Assembly (NCBI RefSeq): GCF_026151205.1
Contig: NC_087081.1
Span: forward strand, 3,601,246-3,665,245
Length of the DNA stretch: 64,000 nt
Origin: Bolinopsis microptera
Lineage: Eukaryota; Ctenophora; Tentaculata; Lobata; Bolinopsidae
Reading direction: 5' to 3'
The notes beneath the pieces were generated by a model. That model was not told where the DNA came from. It saw only the letters and a program-made list of their open reading frames with translations, and ran no database searches. Position 1 is the first letter of the stretch; every line of letters starts with the position of its first letter. Of this stretch, positions 24,337-36,300 are shown in pieces. Position numbers and translations under genes: made by a program.

Positions 24337-25285
24337 CTAAGACTGATGAACGAAAGACTTAGACCTGAAATCAAGTTTAAAAGATCTCAATGTTACTTTA
24401 TTGTGCATTCTAGGAGGCTCAGTGGTAGGAGGGACAAACCTATTCTCTATGAAGCTTTGCCTTACCTTAGAGCGGATCATTGGGCCTCTTAAGTGCTCGT
24501 ACTGACGGGGATGATGTCACTTAGATAATGCCCACAAGAAACCTAAAGCCAAAGGACCACAATCATAAGAATTACCCTGCACCTGCGTATCAATATACCT
24601 AACTAAAGTAGTGAGAGGTCTTAACTTAAGAATACAGTGAATGATGGACTTATCTAAAACAGTACTGTTCTCTAAACTAGCTGAGGTTTTCATGGAATCA
24701 AAAATTTCTACAACATGAGGTTCACTTATGAAAGTAAGGGCGTTAGATATACAGAACCAATGTAAATTACTAGGATTAATTATCTGGATAAACTTACTGT
24801 CAACTGGACTAAAACTACTATAACTATAAGGACTGGATAAGCAAGTGTCTTGAAATGAAAATGAGTTGGAACGATGAATTTTACACATGTTGCTATAACT
24901 ATTAACTATAATATCATCATACCATGTACTAGAACTTTGACAAATATCATATTGCTCCGAATACATACTAAGTCTTCCTGTGTCGGAGTGAGTGAGCCAG
25001 TTACTAGATACTGAAGTTGATTTTGATTCTGCAATAACCTTAATCTTCTTACGCTTAGCACCAGCTTGTGACGGCTGTGCTCTCTTAAAGCCTGAGGACG
25101 GTTCAAAATCAAATATATCAAGTACTGGGCGCTTACTTTTATCAACACTAGGTGCGGGCTTAGACTGATCAGAAACAGGGGTACTTAACTTAAAGATTAC
25201 AAGACAGGCTGAACGTGAAAATTCTAGGAATGAATGTTTAGAGAGTAGATTAGACTTAGTGTTGGAAAACTCATAGCAATTTGTT
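24337..25285 (-). pseudogene. Ulp1-type (C48) cysteine protease, broken, probably from a transposon
   Basis: An open minus-strand frame carries a Lys/Ser-rich N-terminal part (KRAQPSQAGAKRKKIKV). A protease-like domain follows, with NPSNLHWFCISN (His), VEIFDSM (Asp), QVQGNSYDCGPLALGF (Gln and Cys), in the order and spacing of the Ulp1/SENP His-Asp-Gln-Cys set. A TGA at 24517-24519 interrupts the frame. Beyond it the same frame still reads a family-like tail, with YEHLRGPMIRSKVRQSF, to a TAG at 24337. Known: orphan Ulp1-like domains are common in animal DNA transposons and other mobile elements. No start Met fits the 5' end, which follows a stop near 25286. The rest of the element was not found. 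Confidence 0.7.
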
Positions 25286-25599
25286 TATCTCGTTGAGATG
25301 ATTCTAACCATTGTAATGACCAAGATGACCACTTATTTCCCATCAAAAGACCGAAGCTGAGATATCTTGTAAGAAGTGTGTCAATCGATGCTCGTGAGAG
25401 TGTAAAAATGGGGTCTGAACTGAAAACACAACAACCCGAAGTCTGAAGACTCTAAAACCATGATCATTTAAAATTAAATACACAAGACGAAAGTTTAGCT
25501 CTTATCAGAAGCAGAGATATCTTAAAACAAGTGAGATAAAGGGTGTGATCATACATATCACTTTAGTCTAAGGGTCACGAAATCCTCTCCGAACCTCAG

Positions 25600-25758
25600 C
25601 GTGGTGTGGCCTGGTTGGCAGTAACGGGTGGTGTGCTCTCTTGTTGAGTACAAAGGTTGAGACTTGCCAACTCAAAGTTCCGATGTGGCCTGGTTGGCAG
25701 TAACGGGTGGTGTGCTCTCTTGTTGAGTACAAAGGTTGGGACTTGCCAACTCAAAGTT
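25600..25758. repeat. About 80-bp tandem duplication
   Basis: Two near-identical copies of TGTGGCCTGGTTGGCAGTAA ... ACTTGCCAACTCAAAGTT stand head to tail, with one A/G difference. The inner GGCAGTAA/TTGCCAACT parts suggest a short hairpin. Confidence 0.85.
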
Positions 25759-26469
25759 ACTATAGGAACCAGGAAGTCGACACTAACAGCTACCAAGCAT
25801 CAGGAAATTTCTCTTTCAGATATCAGGATACCAGATAGTACACGCACGAATGACGACACGTTAGACAAAGATACCTAGCTCTAAGAGCTATTAAATCACC
25901 AAGAAATTCTCCTTCGGCTTTTAGGTCCCAACGAAGTCACCCACCACAGAGCTACGGATTCCAATTCGCTCATTCTGACTACAAAGACACACTGATAATT
26001 AGTAGTCTTTGCACTCCCTCAAGTAACCACTATTCAGGTCTTTTTCAGTTAAGACAGGTAATGCATAAGGGCTGACACACGCTAGACACAGGCTCGTGAT
26101 AAGACAGAGTTAGGGATTTCAAATCTCTCACTCTGACTATGAGGAGTGAGGACACACTGATAGCGAGAATCCTTAGCACTTCTCCCTCCAGTGACCATAT
26201 TCCAGGTCATCTCAGCTAGACAGCTAAGGGCTCATCTTGAGGCCATCACATTTAACCTAGGATTAGGGGACCGGGTTAGCTTTGCCACACTCTTCATTGA
26301 AGTGTGACAAAACGCTCTACAATCATCTAATAGCAGCAGAGTTCGACTGACACCATTACTGGTTCTAATCAGTTTATACAGCAGAAGTTCTTAACGTTCG
26401 AAAACAGTTCATCTTGGACATCCTCCAGAGATGCTCTATCATAGCCTGTCACATTACACGGGGAACCCT

Positions 26470-26842
26470 TAGATCTACAGTACCCTGGTGGACAGCATAG
26501 CTCACTAAAGCATAATCGGACCAGGAACAAACAACAATGCATTGCCTCAGGGATGCAAATATTAGGACATCAAAATTTTAACGAATGCATTACTCAAACT
26601 TTGGATTCAATTTGTTAGCCCAACGTTAGATGGTAACAATACAGGACAGACAATCCTCCTTTACTTTCATTGAGAAAATAGTACCCACTATTTACATTAG
26701 ACATGGCAAGTATCTGGACTAATGATAACTTAGGATCCCCATCAATCATTAATTCCTCTCAGATTCCCAGGCTGCATTTAAAGCGCCTAACAGCACCAGT
26801 TTTAACTCCAGGTTCGTTCAGGGACGTAGCCAGGATTTTTCT

Positions 26843-26877
<35 letters not shown>

Positions 26878-27300
26878 TGTCGGCGAGCCAACGCGTCCAT
26901 TCCAGCTGCGCAGCGAGCAAGCTGTGGCGGAGGTCGTGGGCCCAGGGCCCAGCGGGGCCCAGGGGCGGAGCCACTTGGCGGGGGCTAGAGTGGCGCAGGC
27001 CCCGGAAAATTTTGCAAAATAGATTTTGACATTTCCTACAGTCTAGGGGACACTAGCCCCCCCCCCTGTCTACGTGCCTGGGTTCGTTCTGAACATCTCA
27101 GACCAACTCAATTCAATAGGTATTCACATCGAGTAGAACTTGGATGTTCCAGGGCATGAAGGAGTAACGGTAAAGAACTAGCGGACGAATTAGCAAGGGA
27201 TGATCAATCCAACAACATCCCCATAGGACCAGAACCCTTTCTCCCAATTAGGCCAAACTCAGTGACAAAGGAAAATCACACTTGAGATGTTCCTTCACAA
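26470..27300 (+). pseudogene. LINE relic: endonuclease linker and RNase H (I/Nimb/R1-like)
   Basis: Fragments in three frames: VPWWTA followed by LTKA at 26480 (linker between endonuclease and RT), SDSQAAFKA at 26759 (RNase H core), VPGHEGVT at about 27144, and ELADELARDDQSNNIPIGPEPFLP at about 27175-27245. These are hallmarks of RNase H in I-like non-LTR retrotransposons. Stops, frameshifts and loss of the entire RT show a dead, internally deleted copy. A hAT MITE (26819-27080) splits the RNase H domain. Confidence 0.75.
26819..27080. mobile_element. hAT-type MITE nested in the LINE RNase H
   Basis: The 262-bp element starts CAGGGACGTAGCCAGG and ends CTGTCTACGTGCCTG, giving imperfect terminal inverted repeats. 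The 8-bp target duplication is GGTTCGTT (26811-26818 and 27081-27088). It has a run of 31 G next to the left end (26845-26875) and 10 C next to the right end. Removing it restores continuous RNase H-like sequence. Confidence 0.9.
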
Positions 27301-28134
27301 ACATAAATACAGGTATTTTAATTTTTCTGGAATTCACATCAGATGGCTGACATGGCCACTGTCAGGATAGATCACAGCCCACTAGTTTAACAACGTCAAC
27401 TTCGAGACACAAGATTGTGGACACTTCAGGAGAAGCAGAAAACATCCCAGCACCTCCTCTGCAAGGGCATCCATATCATGACACTCAGAATGAGGATAAT
27501 TGGAAAACCACTAAGGACTACGGAGGATCTTAACTGTTCTAACCAATCTTTCCCCTTTAGCAAAGTCACCCTGAACTCTACTGTGGTGAGTAGAGTGTTA
27601 CACTTTGTAACGGTGCTTAGCTTTTCTTAGTATTATAGCTTTCAGTTCATGTTTCTAGTAAGATAAGATCTGGTATTGATACTTCTAATTGCATTTATTC
27701 TATAATGAATTGCATTACACATTATATATGCTTTTAGATAGATACCAATCATCGTGATTCCATTGCATACATCAGACTAGAGCAATAAACATTAACAACA
27801 GTAAATTCAACCATATCTTCAAATTTGTGGAACAGTCGACAATACTGGATAGTATAGGGAAAACCCTGGATTCTTCCTTTAAGTGTATACATACTTTTAC
27901 TATCCAGAACTAAGAATATTTGCATTATACTTTCACACCAATTTCACAGTGTGATCATTTAAACTTCATGTTGTGGACGTCAGCTGGATTTGATGCAACC
28001 GAAAATGCGACATGAGCATGTAAATTTGATATGAGAAAAAAAATTGCGCAACAAAAAATTTGGTTAAATCTCCTTATTGCGATTTCTAACTGCGCGGCCG
28101 TAGCGCGTACTTTTAAATCCAAATAAAAATTATT

Positions 28135-28435
28135 TTTGATTAAAATATCAAAAAATAAAATTACGGCATACAGCAAATCTTGTGTAAAAAAATGTGATAA
28201 ACAATATGCTGTAAAAAAATTCGTCAAAAACTTTAAGAACACGATGCCCCGCCCCATTTTTTAAATGGTCATTTTTGGAACTTTGACGGGCTATAACTTT
28301 CGCTAGGAACAGCCATTTGCCCAAAACTTGGTACCAAACGACTCTACTCAATGAGACCTTTCCAATGATGTATAATATGTTGGGTTTTGAGACATAAAAT
28401 GTTCACCCGCAAGTTGATGCTCTTAGTACATACAC
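28135..28435 (-). repeat. Dispersed repeat, copy 2 (inverted relative to 18870-19140)
   Basis: The complement of the copy at 18870-19140, with small differences (CCAAAACTTGGTACC, TTTAAATGGTCATTTTTGG). Sequence on either side is not shared. The class is unknown. Confidence 0.8.
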
Positions 28436-29483
28436 TATAAAGTTATAAGTATAACACCATGGGCATGATCACTATGACTTTGATTCTAGAGTTCAGAAAA
28501 AGAGTAAAACACTAAAATTTGGATAATGATTAATCACTCTACACTCGACTGTCACGTGACTTTTTCAACCCGTTCTCTAGCTGGTCATGAACGACTATTC
28601 GAAACCCTAACCCTCTAATCTGATCCCAACCCTAACCCTAACCTTACCTGGGGACCCCAGGCTATTATGTTCATTAAATTTAACATAAATTATTCCACCG
28701 AATAAATATTCGGCGGAATGACAAGCTGAGCGCAGCCCAGTAACCCTAACCCATTCCTTAACAAAAGCATATGCTGAAATTCTAACCCTAAACGAGAAAT
28801 TAGGCTAACTTTTAATTAAATTTTAACCCTATGAGTATTGCTGAAAGCACAGTGCAAGGCCTACACGGACCGCCTCTAACTAGCCAATCCCTGTTTACAT
28901 GCCGTGTAGCAGGGGACTAGAAAGAGCTAAACTAGTAAGCGGGGCATAGCCAATACACTGTACTCCCATCATTGAGTATATTACCAACCAAAACTATTTC
29001 ATTGCACGGGGGGTGATCGAAATCAGCGCGTTCTGAAAATACATCGATTGAAGATGATCTCAAAGTCAACTGTCGGGGGCCCTTTTTTGAACAATCTCGA
29101 AGATCGATTGTAGAGTGATTTAGCACGCTCGCTAAAATTTCACAAATTTTTGGAAATGTTTGGGCGGTCATGAGCGTGAATAATAATTATTATGTCCGTG
29201 AAAAACTTGGTGATCGGTAAAAAACTTGTCCGTGACAATTCTGTTCGATAAGATAGTTATATTTATACATTAAGCCATCTTATTCTTACATCTATAATGC
29301 TTTCTTTTAGGTTTGAGAACTGTTCGACTGCAGCATGCTTGTTATGTAGTTGTCATACGTTGTATATATGACCCGCTGCGTGTCTCCCCCTGTATTCTAA
29401 ACGACCGTGGGGTCACAGCGTGATTACAACAACATGCAAATTGAAATTCCTCAGCTCCCTTATTTTCCTGTTGCAAATTGTAG

Positions 29484-29932
29484 AAGCTATAAGAGAAAAC
29501 GCAATGCCGCCACCTTGGGCTTGGACGCCTCCGCTACAACTCGTTTGCGGGAAAAGAAGGACACAAAAAGACACCCCTCGTCTAAAAGTAAAGCCGAGGA
29601 GAGAGAGAGAAATGATTCATCATTAACTCGACCCATAACGCGGTACTGCTCCTTGTACATTGTATTTTGTACATTAATGTACATTGTACTACTACTATAA
29701 TTGTACAATGCCGAGGATCACGAGATGGTTCTCATAATTGAGCGCGAGGAAGGAGCTGCTGCAGCGTATATGCGTGGAGCCGGAGGAGCGGTAGAGAAAT
29801 AGGCATTGCGACAGGTGTGGATCATGGAACGCCTGCAGAGACGGTGTGAGGGGGTGGTGTTCCAACTGCAACTGTGCTTAGATAGATTACCAAGTTATTT
29901 AAATTATGTAAACAAGGAGGAAGATCTTTAAT
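29484..29932 (+). pseudogene. Coding-like segment of unknown family, possibly broken
   Basis: After a good acceptor (TTTTCCTGTTGCAAATTGTAG) a frame reads EAIRENAMPPPWAWTPPLQL and a basic tail to a TAA at 29624. From about 29703 another frame reads NAEDHEMVLIIEREEGAAAA and YMRGAGGAVEK, hits a TAG at 29801, and continues in the same frame as ALRQVWIMERLQRRCEG to a TAA near 29930. Composition is protein-like, but no family is recognised. It could be terminal exons of a gene or a decayed element. Confidence 0.3.
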
Positions 29933-30003
29933 ATCTTTAGTACTAAAACTTTTCCTGTTTTATTAATTAACAAATTAAAAGTGACTGGTTTGTGAGCCTG
30001 TTT

Positions 30004-31375
30004 TTGTTTTACATTTTTGTTCCAGTCTTCAAGTTCAAATAATTATTCGGACATTTGTACCCATTATTCATCTTTTATAGTTTTATTCATTCCTTAAGAT
30101 TCAAATTTTGAAGATTCTCAAGATTCATTTTGTTCATATATATACTCGTTTTAATTTGTAACCAATGAAATTAAAAGTTCAAACAAGGTTTTTAGAATAA
30201 AGATAACCAAGAGGATAATTGAACTGAAAATATATATTCCAGAAAAGTTTAAATTCATGAAAATGAGATGAAATGAGATGAAATGAGATGAAATGAGATG
30301 AAATGAGATGAAATGCAATGAAATGAGATGAAATGAAATGAGATGAGATGAAATGAAATGAAATGAAATGAAATGAAATGAAATGAAATGAAATGAAATG
30401 AAATGAAATGAAATGAAACGACATGAAATGAAATGAAATGAAATGAGGTATTTATATTCCGCTCATATGATTAAACCAACAACACAAGGAACTGAAAACA
30501 TATATTCCAGAAAATTTTAAATTCATGAAATTCATTCCTCAACACCAGGAAGGTGGTTAACCCATGTCAGAGCGGCTAATTGTGAGTGATGTGAGCAAAT
30601 GAGTAAATGTGAACTAAAATATTAGTCTACTCTTTAGACATAGACAAAATTATTGTAAACCACATTAAACTAAGTAGAGGCAGAAACCATACAATTTGTT
30701 TTACATTTTTGTTCCAGTCTTCAAGTTCAAATAATTATTCGGACATTTGTACCCATTATTCATCTTTTATAGTTTTATTCATTCCTTAAGATTCAAATTT
30801 TGAAGATTCTCAAGATTCATTTTGTTCATATATATACTCGTTTTAATTTGTAACCAATGAAATTAAAAGTTCAAACAAGGTTTTTTAGAATAAAGATAAC
30901 CAAGAGGATAATTGAACTGAAAATATATATTCCAGAAAAGTTTAAATTCATGAAATGAGATGAAATGAGATGAAATGAGATGAAATGAGATGAAATGAGA
31001 TGAAATGCAATGAAATGAGATGAAATGAAATGAGATGAGATGAAATGAAATGAAATGAAATGAAATGAAATGAAATGAAATGAAATGAAATGAAATGAAA
31101 CGACATGAAATGAAATGAGGTATTTATATTCCGCTCATATGATTAACCAACAACACAAGGAACTGAAAACATATATTCCAGAAAATTTTAAATTCATGAA
31201 ATTCATTCCTCAACACCAGGAAGGTGGTTAACCATGTCAGAGCGGCTAATTGTGAGTGATGTGAGCAAATGAGTAAATGTGAACTAAAATATTAGTCTAC
31301 TCTTTAGACATAGACAAAAATTATTGTAAACCACATTAAACTAAGTAGAGGCAGAAACCATACAATACATGTAGG
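30004..31375. repeat. 690-bp tandem duplication containing ATGAA/ATGAG pentamers
   Basis: Two copies, offset 692 bp, start at TTTTACATTTTTGTTCCAGT (30008 and 30700) and end near CAGAAACCATACAAT. They are almost identical outside the microsatellite. Each carries a pentanucleotide tract (about 30265-30447 and 30955-31117) with the same order of ATGAG and ATGAA variants but different length. This is a recent segmental duplication. Confidence 0.9.
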
Positions 31376-31439
31376 TATAATAAAGGTTATTTCAGTGACA
31401 TAATCAACCAAAAGAAAACAGATCCTAGAAAGGTAGAGA

Positions 31440-31800
31440 TCAAGGCATAAAACTGGAGTGCGATAAAAAATAAAAGCCAATATGTCTTGCAAACTGCAAC
31501 GTGAAGACAAAAGGAGCAGTAAAAGACATCAAACTGATTATACAAATGCTTAAATGGTTCTTTAACATTCGCTTGAAACAGTTAGTATCAGTATACATCT
31601 CAACATCAGTGGAAGAGAGTTCCATGCAACCGGTGCATGGCTTGAGAAACGTCTGTCATCAACTTTGGATTTTTCATTTGTTGGTATCTTGAGCATGAGA
31701 TGGTCACCCGGTCTCTTCGACCTGGTCACGGTGTTTGAAAGTTCTGTATCCTCTACATCCACATCAGTAATACTTTGAGGTAACCCGGTGCAGTACCGTG
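31440..31800 (-). pseudogene. LINE reverse transcriptase C-terminal relic (CR1/jockey-like)
   Basis: The minus strand reads TAPGYLKVLL, DHLMLKIPTNEKS, then RRFSSHAPVAWNSLPLMLR. After a frameshift near 31610 it reads CFKRMLKNHLS. The order YLxxLL, R(S)FSxxAPxxWNSLP, FKxxLKxxL is the usual end of CR1-like RT proteins. The rest of the ORF is missing. Confidence 0.7.
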
Positions 31801-32313
31801 AACTGATTTAGAATATAAGTTATAAATACTTAAATGTCGGTTCAGAATGTCCATTTGAAACTCAACAATCGCGATCGGATGAGAAATCAATATGATTCTA
31901 GATACGTACAAAAATCGTGTCTACTGTCTCTCCTAGATAACATTAATAACTATCATTACAGCAAAAAATTGAACCCTTCTACCATGACAAGCAATGTCAT
32001 TTTGGATAATAAACATTTGATAATAAGCTTAGAAACAGGTGGGAGGATGGGCCATCCATGGGTCGTTAAAAAACTAAACCATCTTCTTAAACTTCAGAGT
32101 TTATTCATGCTCTTGTTGAAAGTACTTTAGTGTACTTGCTTGTATTAATAGTAATACTTACTTGGGCTATAGCTATATAGTATATACTATATATATACTA
32201 GCTCCACGGGCCTCCTTTTTATTTTGCGACATTATGGCTCACCTCCACCAGAATCAAAGTTTAATTATCCAAGCATTGAAATTTAACTGGTACAAAAACT
32301 CTGTTTTGTTTAA

Positions 32314-32532
32314 GGGGCCATCTACTTAGGACGTCCGCCAAAATCGCAAATTTTCAGACCACCCCCTCCCCCCTGTCCGAAGTGTTTCGAATTTTCAAAA
32401 CCCACACGAATTTTTAATTCGTTAATTCTGCCAAACTTTCCGGATTGTCAAGAAACCACCTCCACCCTCCCCCTGTCCGGATTTCCAAAACTACCCCTCT
32501 ATATTTGCCGGACGTCCCTAAGTAGATGGCCC
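32314..32532. mobile_element. MITE with GGGCCATCTACTTAGG ends
   Basis: The left end GGGGCCATCTACTTAGGACG and the reverse complement of the right end, GGGCCATCTACTTAGGGACG, form about 20 bp of inverted repeat. The inside has C-rich CCACCCCCTCCCCC blocks on both halves. A TA lies outside each end, consistent with a TA target, though the border is uncertain by a base or two. Confidence 0.65.
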
Positions 32533-33199
32533 TACTCTAATCAATTATTCAGTGAATAAAAATTCAAACAACCACCTAAGTTTAAATAAAAGTCGATATG
32601 CACAGGCAATAAACAACTTTTGTCTACCGGGTGAAACCAGCTTTGCGTATTTCGTCTGAAATTTATTTTGTCGATATTTTGTATATTTCTCATTATTCTT
32701 TTAGCTGAGTTATAAATTAACACTCGTTACAACCGATATTGTCCAATTGGAGGCCTTCATAATGCAGTCAAAATGATTATAACTTTTATTTCTATACCAA
32801 TTTCTTTTATTTCTATACATTTCTGTACTATGAAGGCATACATCCGAGGCAAGAAACCCGTGCTTATGATTATGTGAGATTGCCTGTGTTTATGTAAAAA
32901 TACACAGCTGAAATACAAAACCTTTATATCAGAAAAACTGTAAAAATGTAATGTATAATCACTGTCATCCAAATCAAAATCAAACCCAAAAAATTGAACA
33001 TTTCAAACTTACTCAAGCAACTAAGTAAATAAAATAAGTATTCAAAACCTACCCAAACAACTACAACAGTCTCCTTATGTTTTTAAATTAGTTCTACCAG
33101 TCTCTGTTTTAACCCTTTTTCATTAGTGTCATTTCAACCTTCGATTTAGGACTTTCCTTTGTCCTTCGGTTCAGATCCGCCTTTACCCACTTTAGGATG

Positions 33200-33420
33200 T
33201 TTTCCTTTTTCCTTGGACTTTATCTTTTTCCCTTAGACTTATCTTTTTCCTTGGACTTATCTTTTTCCTTGGACTTATCTTTTTCCTTGGACTTATCTTT
33301 TTCCTTGGACTTATCTTTTCCCCTTGGACTTATCTTTTTCCTTGGACTTATCGTTCTTCCTTGGACTTATCTTTTTCCTTGGACTTATCTTTATCCTTGG
33401 ACTTATCGTTTTCCTTGATT
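33200..33420. repeat. 18-bp minisatellite CTTTTTCCTTGGACTTAT
   Basis: About eleven copies with small variants. Frames across it give repetitive Phe/Leu/Ser peptides with no coding meaning. It borders a stretch of unusual base runs. Confidence 0.85.
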
Positions 33421-36300
33421 TTTTTCCCCTTTGGATTATTTTTGTCTTTTTTTCTTTTTCTTTTTACCCTTCCATTTGATTTTTTTCGGAAGGGGTCTGT
33501 AAAAACCTTTTCCTCCCGATCTTTGGGGACTTCAATTTAACCCTGTCCAACTCAAAATTTAAACATAAAATACTCCTAAAAGTTTTTTCCCCGGCCCCCT
33601 TTTTCCGGTACTCCTTTCCCCTTCCCTGGCCCTTTCTTAAGTACCGCAGCAGTCGAGTTAACAAACCCAGCAACACAAGGGGGAACCCACAGCTAACAAA
33701 TTATAGAAACCCCCAGCTGGCCCGGGAACTCCTTGTTACAAATCGTGAGCGAAGTTCCTCTCTACCTCTCACTCTTCATCGCTGGAAACCCCACACAGGC
33801 TGAAGTCGGGGGCTGAACAACCCGGTATTCTAACAGGACTTTTGTCGGTGGGTTTTTTTCAGGGGTTTACAGGGGGTTTTTGGGACTAGTTTGGGGCCGG
33901 GGGCGCTGTGGGGTTTTGCTATCCAGGTGGTAAAAGGGTTGTTCCACCCCCTTGTGGGTATCAGACAGGACTGGGGAAGCTGTTTTTGGGAATGTTCCAG
34001 GGAATCCCCCCCAATCCGCGTACCCCGGACGTCGCCCTGAGATCTGTGGGTTCGATAAACCATGTGTCATTGTGTTCTTTTGCACGTAGCAGGTAGCATG
34101 GGTATGGTGGTGGGGTGGGGGAACAACTGGGGACGGGGGGATTTGGGGGGGGTGGCGTGGAGCCGGGGGGATGGATGGAGGGGGTCAGACTCGATAACAC
34201 CAGGGGCCCAACATTTTTCCTGAAAAAGAAATTAGCAACTGAGATTTTTTTTATAAATCTTAGTTTTTTTAAATTTAATGTACAATTTACTAGTAACAGA
34301 ACGGAACTCCCAAATTTATATTTTACGGATGAAAAATTTCTAATAAATTAAAAAAAATCAACTGATAAGATGGTACTAAATAAAGTAATTTTCTCTACAG
34401 AGTCAACCCAACAAAATTACTTGCTTAAAATGATGACACAGATTTGTTATGTCACAAATTAATCAATTTCGAACGATTGCCATAAGTAGGAAGCAAACCA
34501 AAATAATTGTAAAGAAGGGGCTCACATTTGGTAATAAAACTCGCAATTATGTAAATAGTAATTTAAATTTGCGATAATTGGTTATAATTTGGGGGTATTA
34601 ACGGGGGGGGGGAGATCAAAAAAACAACCAGGCAATTTCTTGGGAAATAGAAACACAACATCGGGTTTAGGATGGAAGCAAAAATTAAAAAGCAAGTTGA
34701 AGGGAAGATAGTAAAGTAGCGTAACTCAAATTTAATTAAATTACCTGATCAAACCCAATAATTGAAATAATCGATCACATTAAAAAATTGAATATTTAAG
34801 GGAAAGCAAAGTGGCCCCCTTGCCCTTAAAGGAACATTTGACCTACAACAAGGGCCATACAAATTTTATTACAAAGCGTTGGGGACAGAGCTATAAAAGG
34901 AATAACCAAGTTATAAACTTTAAAAAACTTATAAACTTAATTTATTCGTAACTTTAAACCCGTTCTTGACATAAAAAAACAAAAAATTTTTTTAAAAATT
35001 TTTCAGTTTTACCTCCTTATTAAAAGAAAATTTCGACTGTGTAAATTATTGAATTAAAAAATAAAAAGAATGAAATTTTTCCCCAAAACCCCTAATCTGG
35101 GTAGAGTGAAACCCCTGCCAGTTCCTCTTTCCAAAAAAAAAGGGGAAAAGAAAATTTTTGAGAACCGCCGCAAATGCAAATTGATACCGAGAAGAAATTG
35201 GCGCTTGCTTTCCCATTCAATAACTTATTACAATTCGTAACTCTCATTTAAAAAGGACCCCCAGGAGGGGCCCAAGGGTTAAAAATAAAACTTGTGACCA
35301 ACGTGCGGCGCCCGGGGTTTTAACCCAAAAGGCCTCAACCTTTACAATAAAACATTGTAAAACAATTCCTAAACTTTTAATAAAATACCCTAGGAAAAAA
35401 CAAAAAAAAATTTAAAAAAATTCTGACAAGAACAAAATGACAAAACAAAAAAATGTGATGTTTTTTTCAGAAAAAGCAGATTTGTTCCAAAAAACCCCTG
35501 ATGACAAAATTTCCAAAAAGGAACCAAAAAATCACTTATTTCTACGCATTCCATATTCTCAAATAATTTGTAGTGTTTAAAAATATTATTGTTTTTAAAA
35601 CCTATTAACACAATTCTTTTCACAAAAACTTTCAAAAAAAATCAGAAAACTTTCTCAAAAAAACCGAAAAAAATTACAGACTAATAAAAAAAGTGCTTTC
35701 TTTAAAAATTCTTAAGTTTACGGGAGGACAAATAAACAGGGAGTAATCGAAAAAATATCGTAAGCAAATGTAAACTTAAAAAGGCACGAAATATTAATGA
35801 ACAATGACGATCCAGGGCTGAAAAGAATCAAAAAACGTTCTCAAGGGAAAACAACAAAATTTTTCAGCACGAAATTGCAAAGGGAGAAAACAGATATCAA
35901 ATTTTAAACCCTTTAATTTAAAAGGGTAAACCGGTACCCGTACAAAGATTTTTTTTATGATCTCAATAAAAAGTGTAATGAATAAACTACGAAAAAATAA
36001 CGTTAACAAAAATTTTGGGTTTATGCTGTTTTCCCCCCAACGAACAACTGTCTCAAAAACCCGTTTAATACAAACACCTCTCCGTGGTTATAAGGCCCCC
36101 TACAATTTGTACCGTCAGTAAATAAGTCCCATAACCTAATTAAAATGGGGATTTGAATCGTTCGTAGACGAAAAAATGTTAACGACGGTAAAAAGTTTCC
36201 CAATCAATATTCTAAAGTTCTATCCAATAGAGGATTACGGGGCAAAAACAAAACAGAAACTAACCATTTTTGTGAGGCTAACGAATCACTTTGTTCAGAA
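33421..36300. other. Homopolymer-rich stretch without recognisable genes
   Basis: Runs of four to eight identical bases (AAAAAAA, GGGGG, CCCC) are far denser here than elsewhere. No exon, TE protein or clear repeat is seen. This may be real low-complexity DNA or poorly corrected consensus; the sequence alone cannot tell. Confidence 0.4.

Noticed and set aside
34020-34070. GGTTCGA motif as a tRNA B box
   Set aside because: No A box at the right distance and no cloverleaf.
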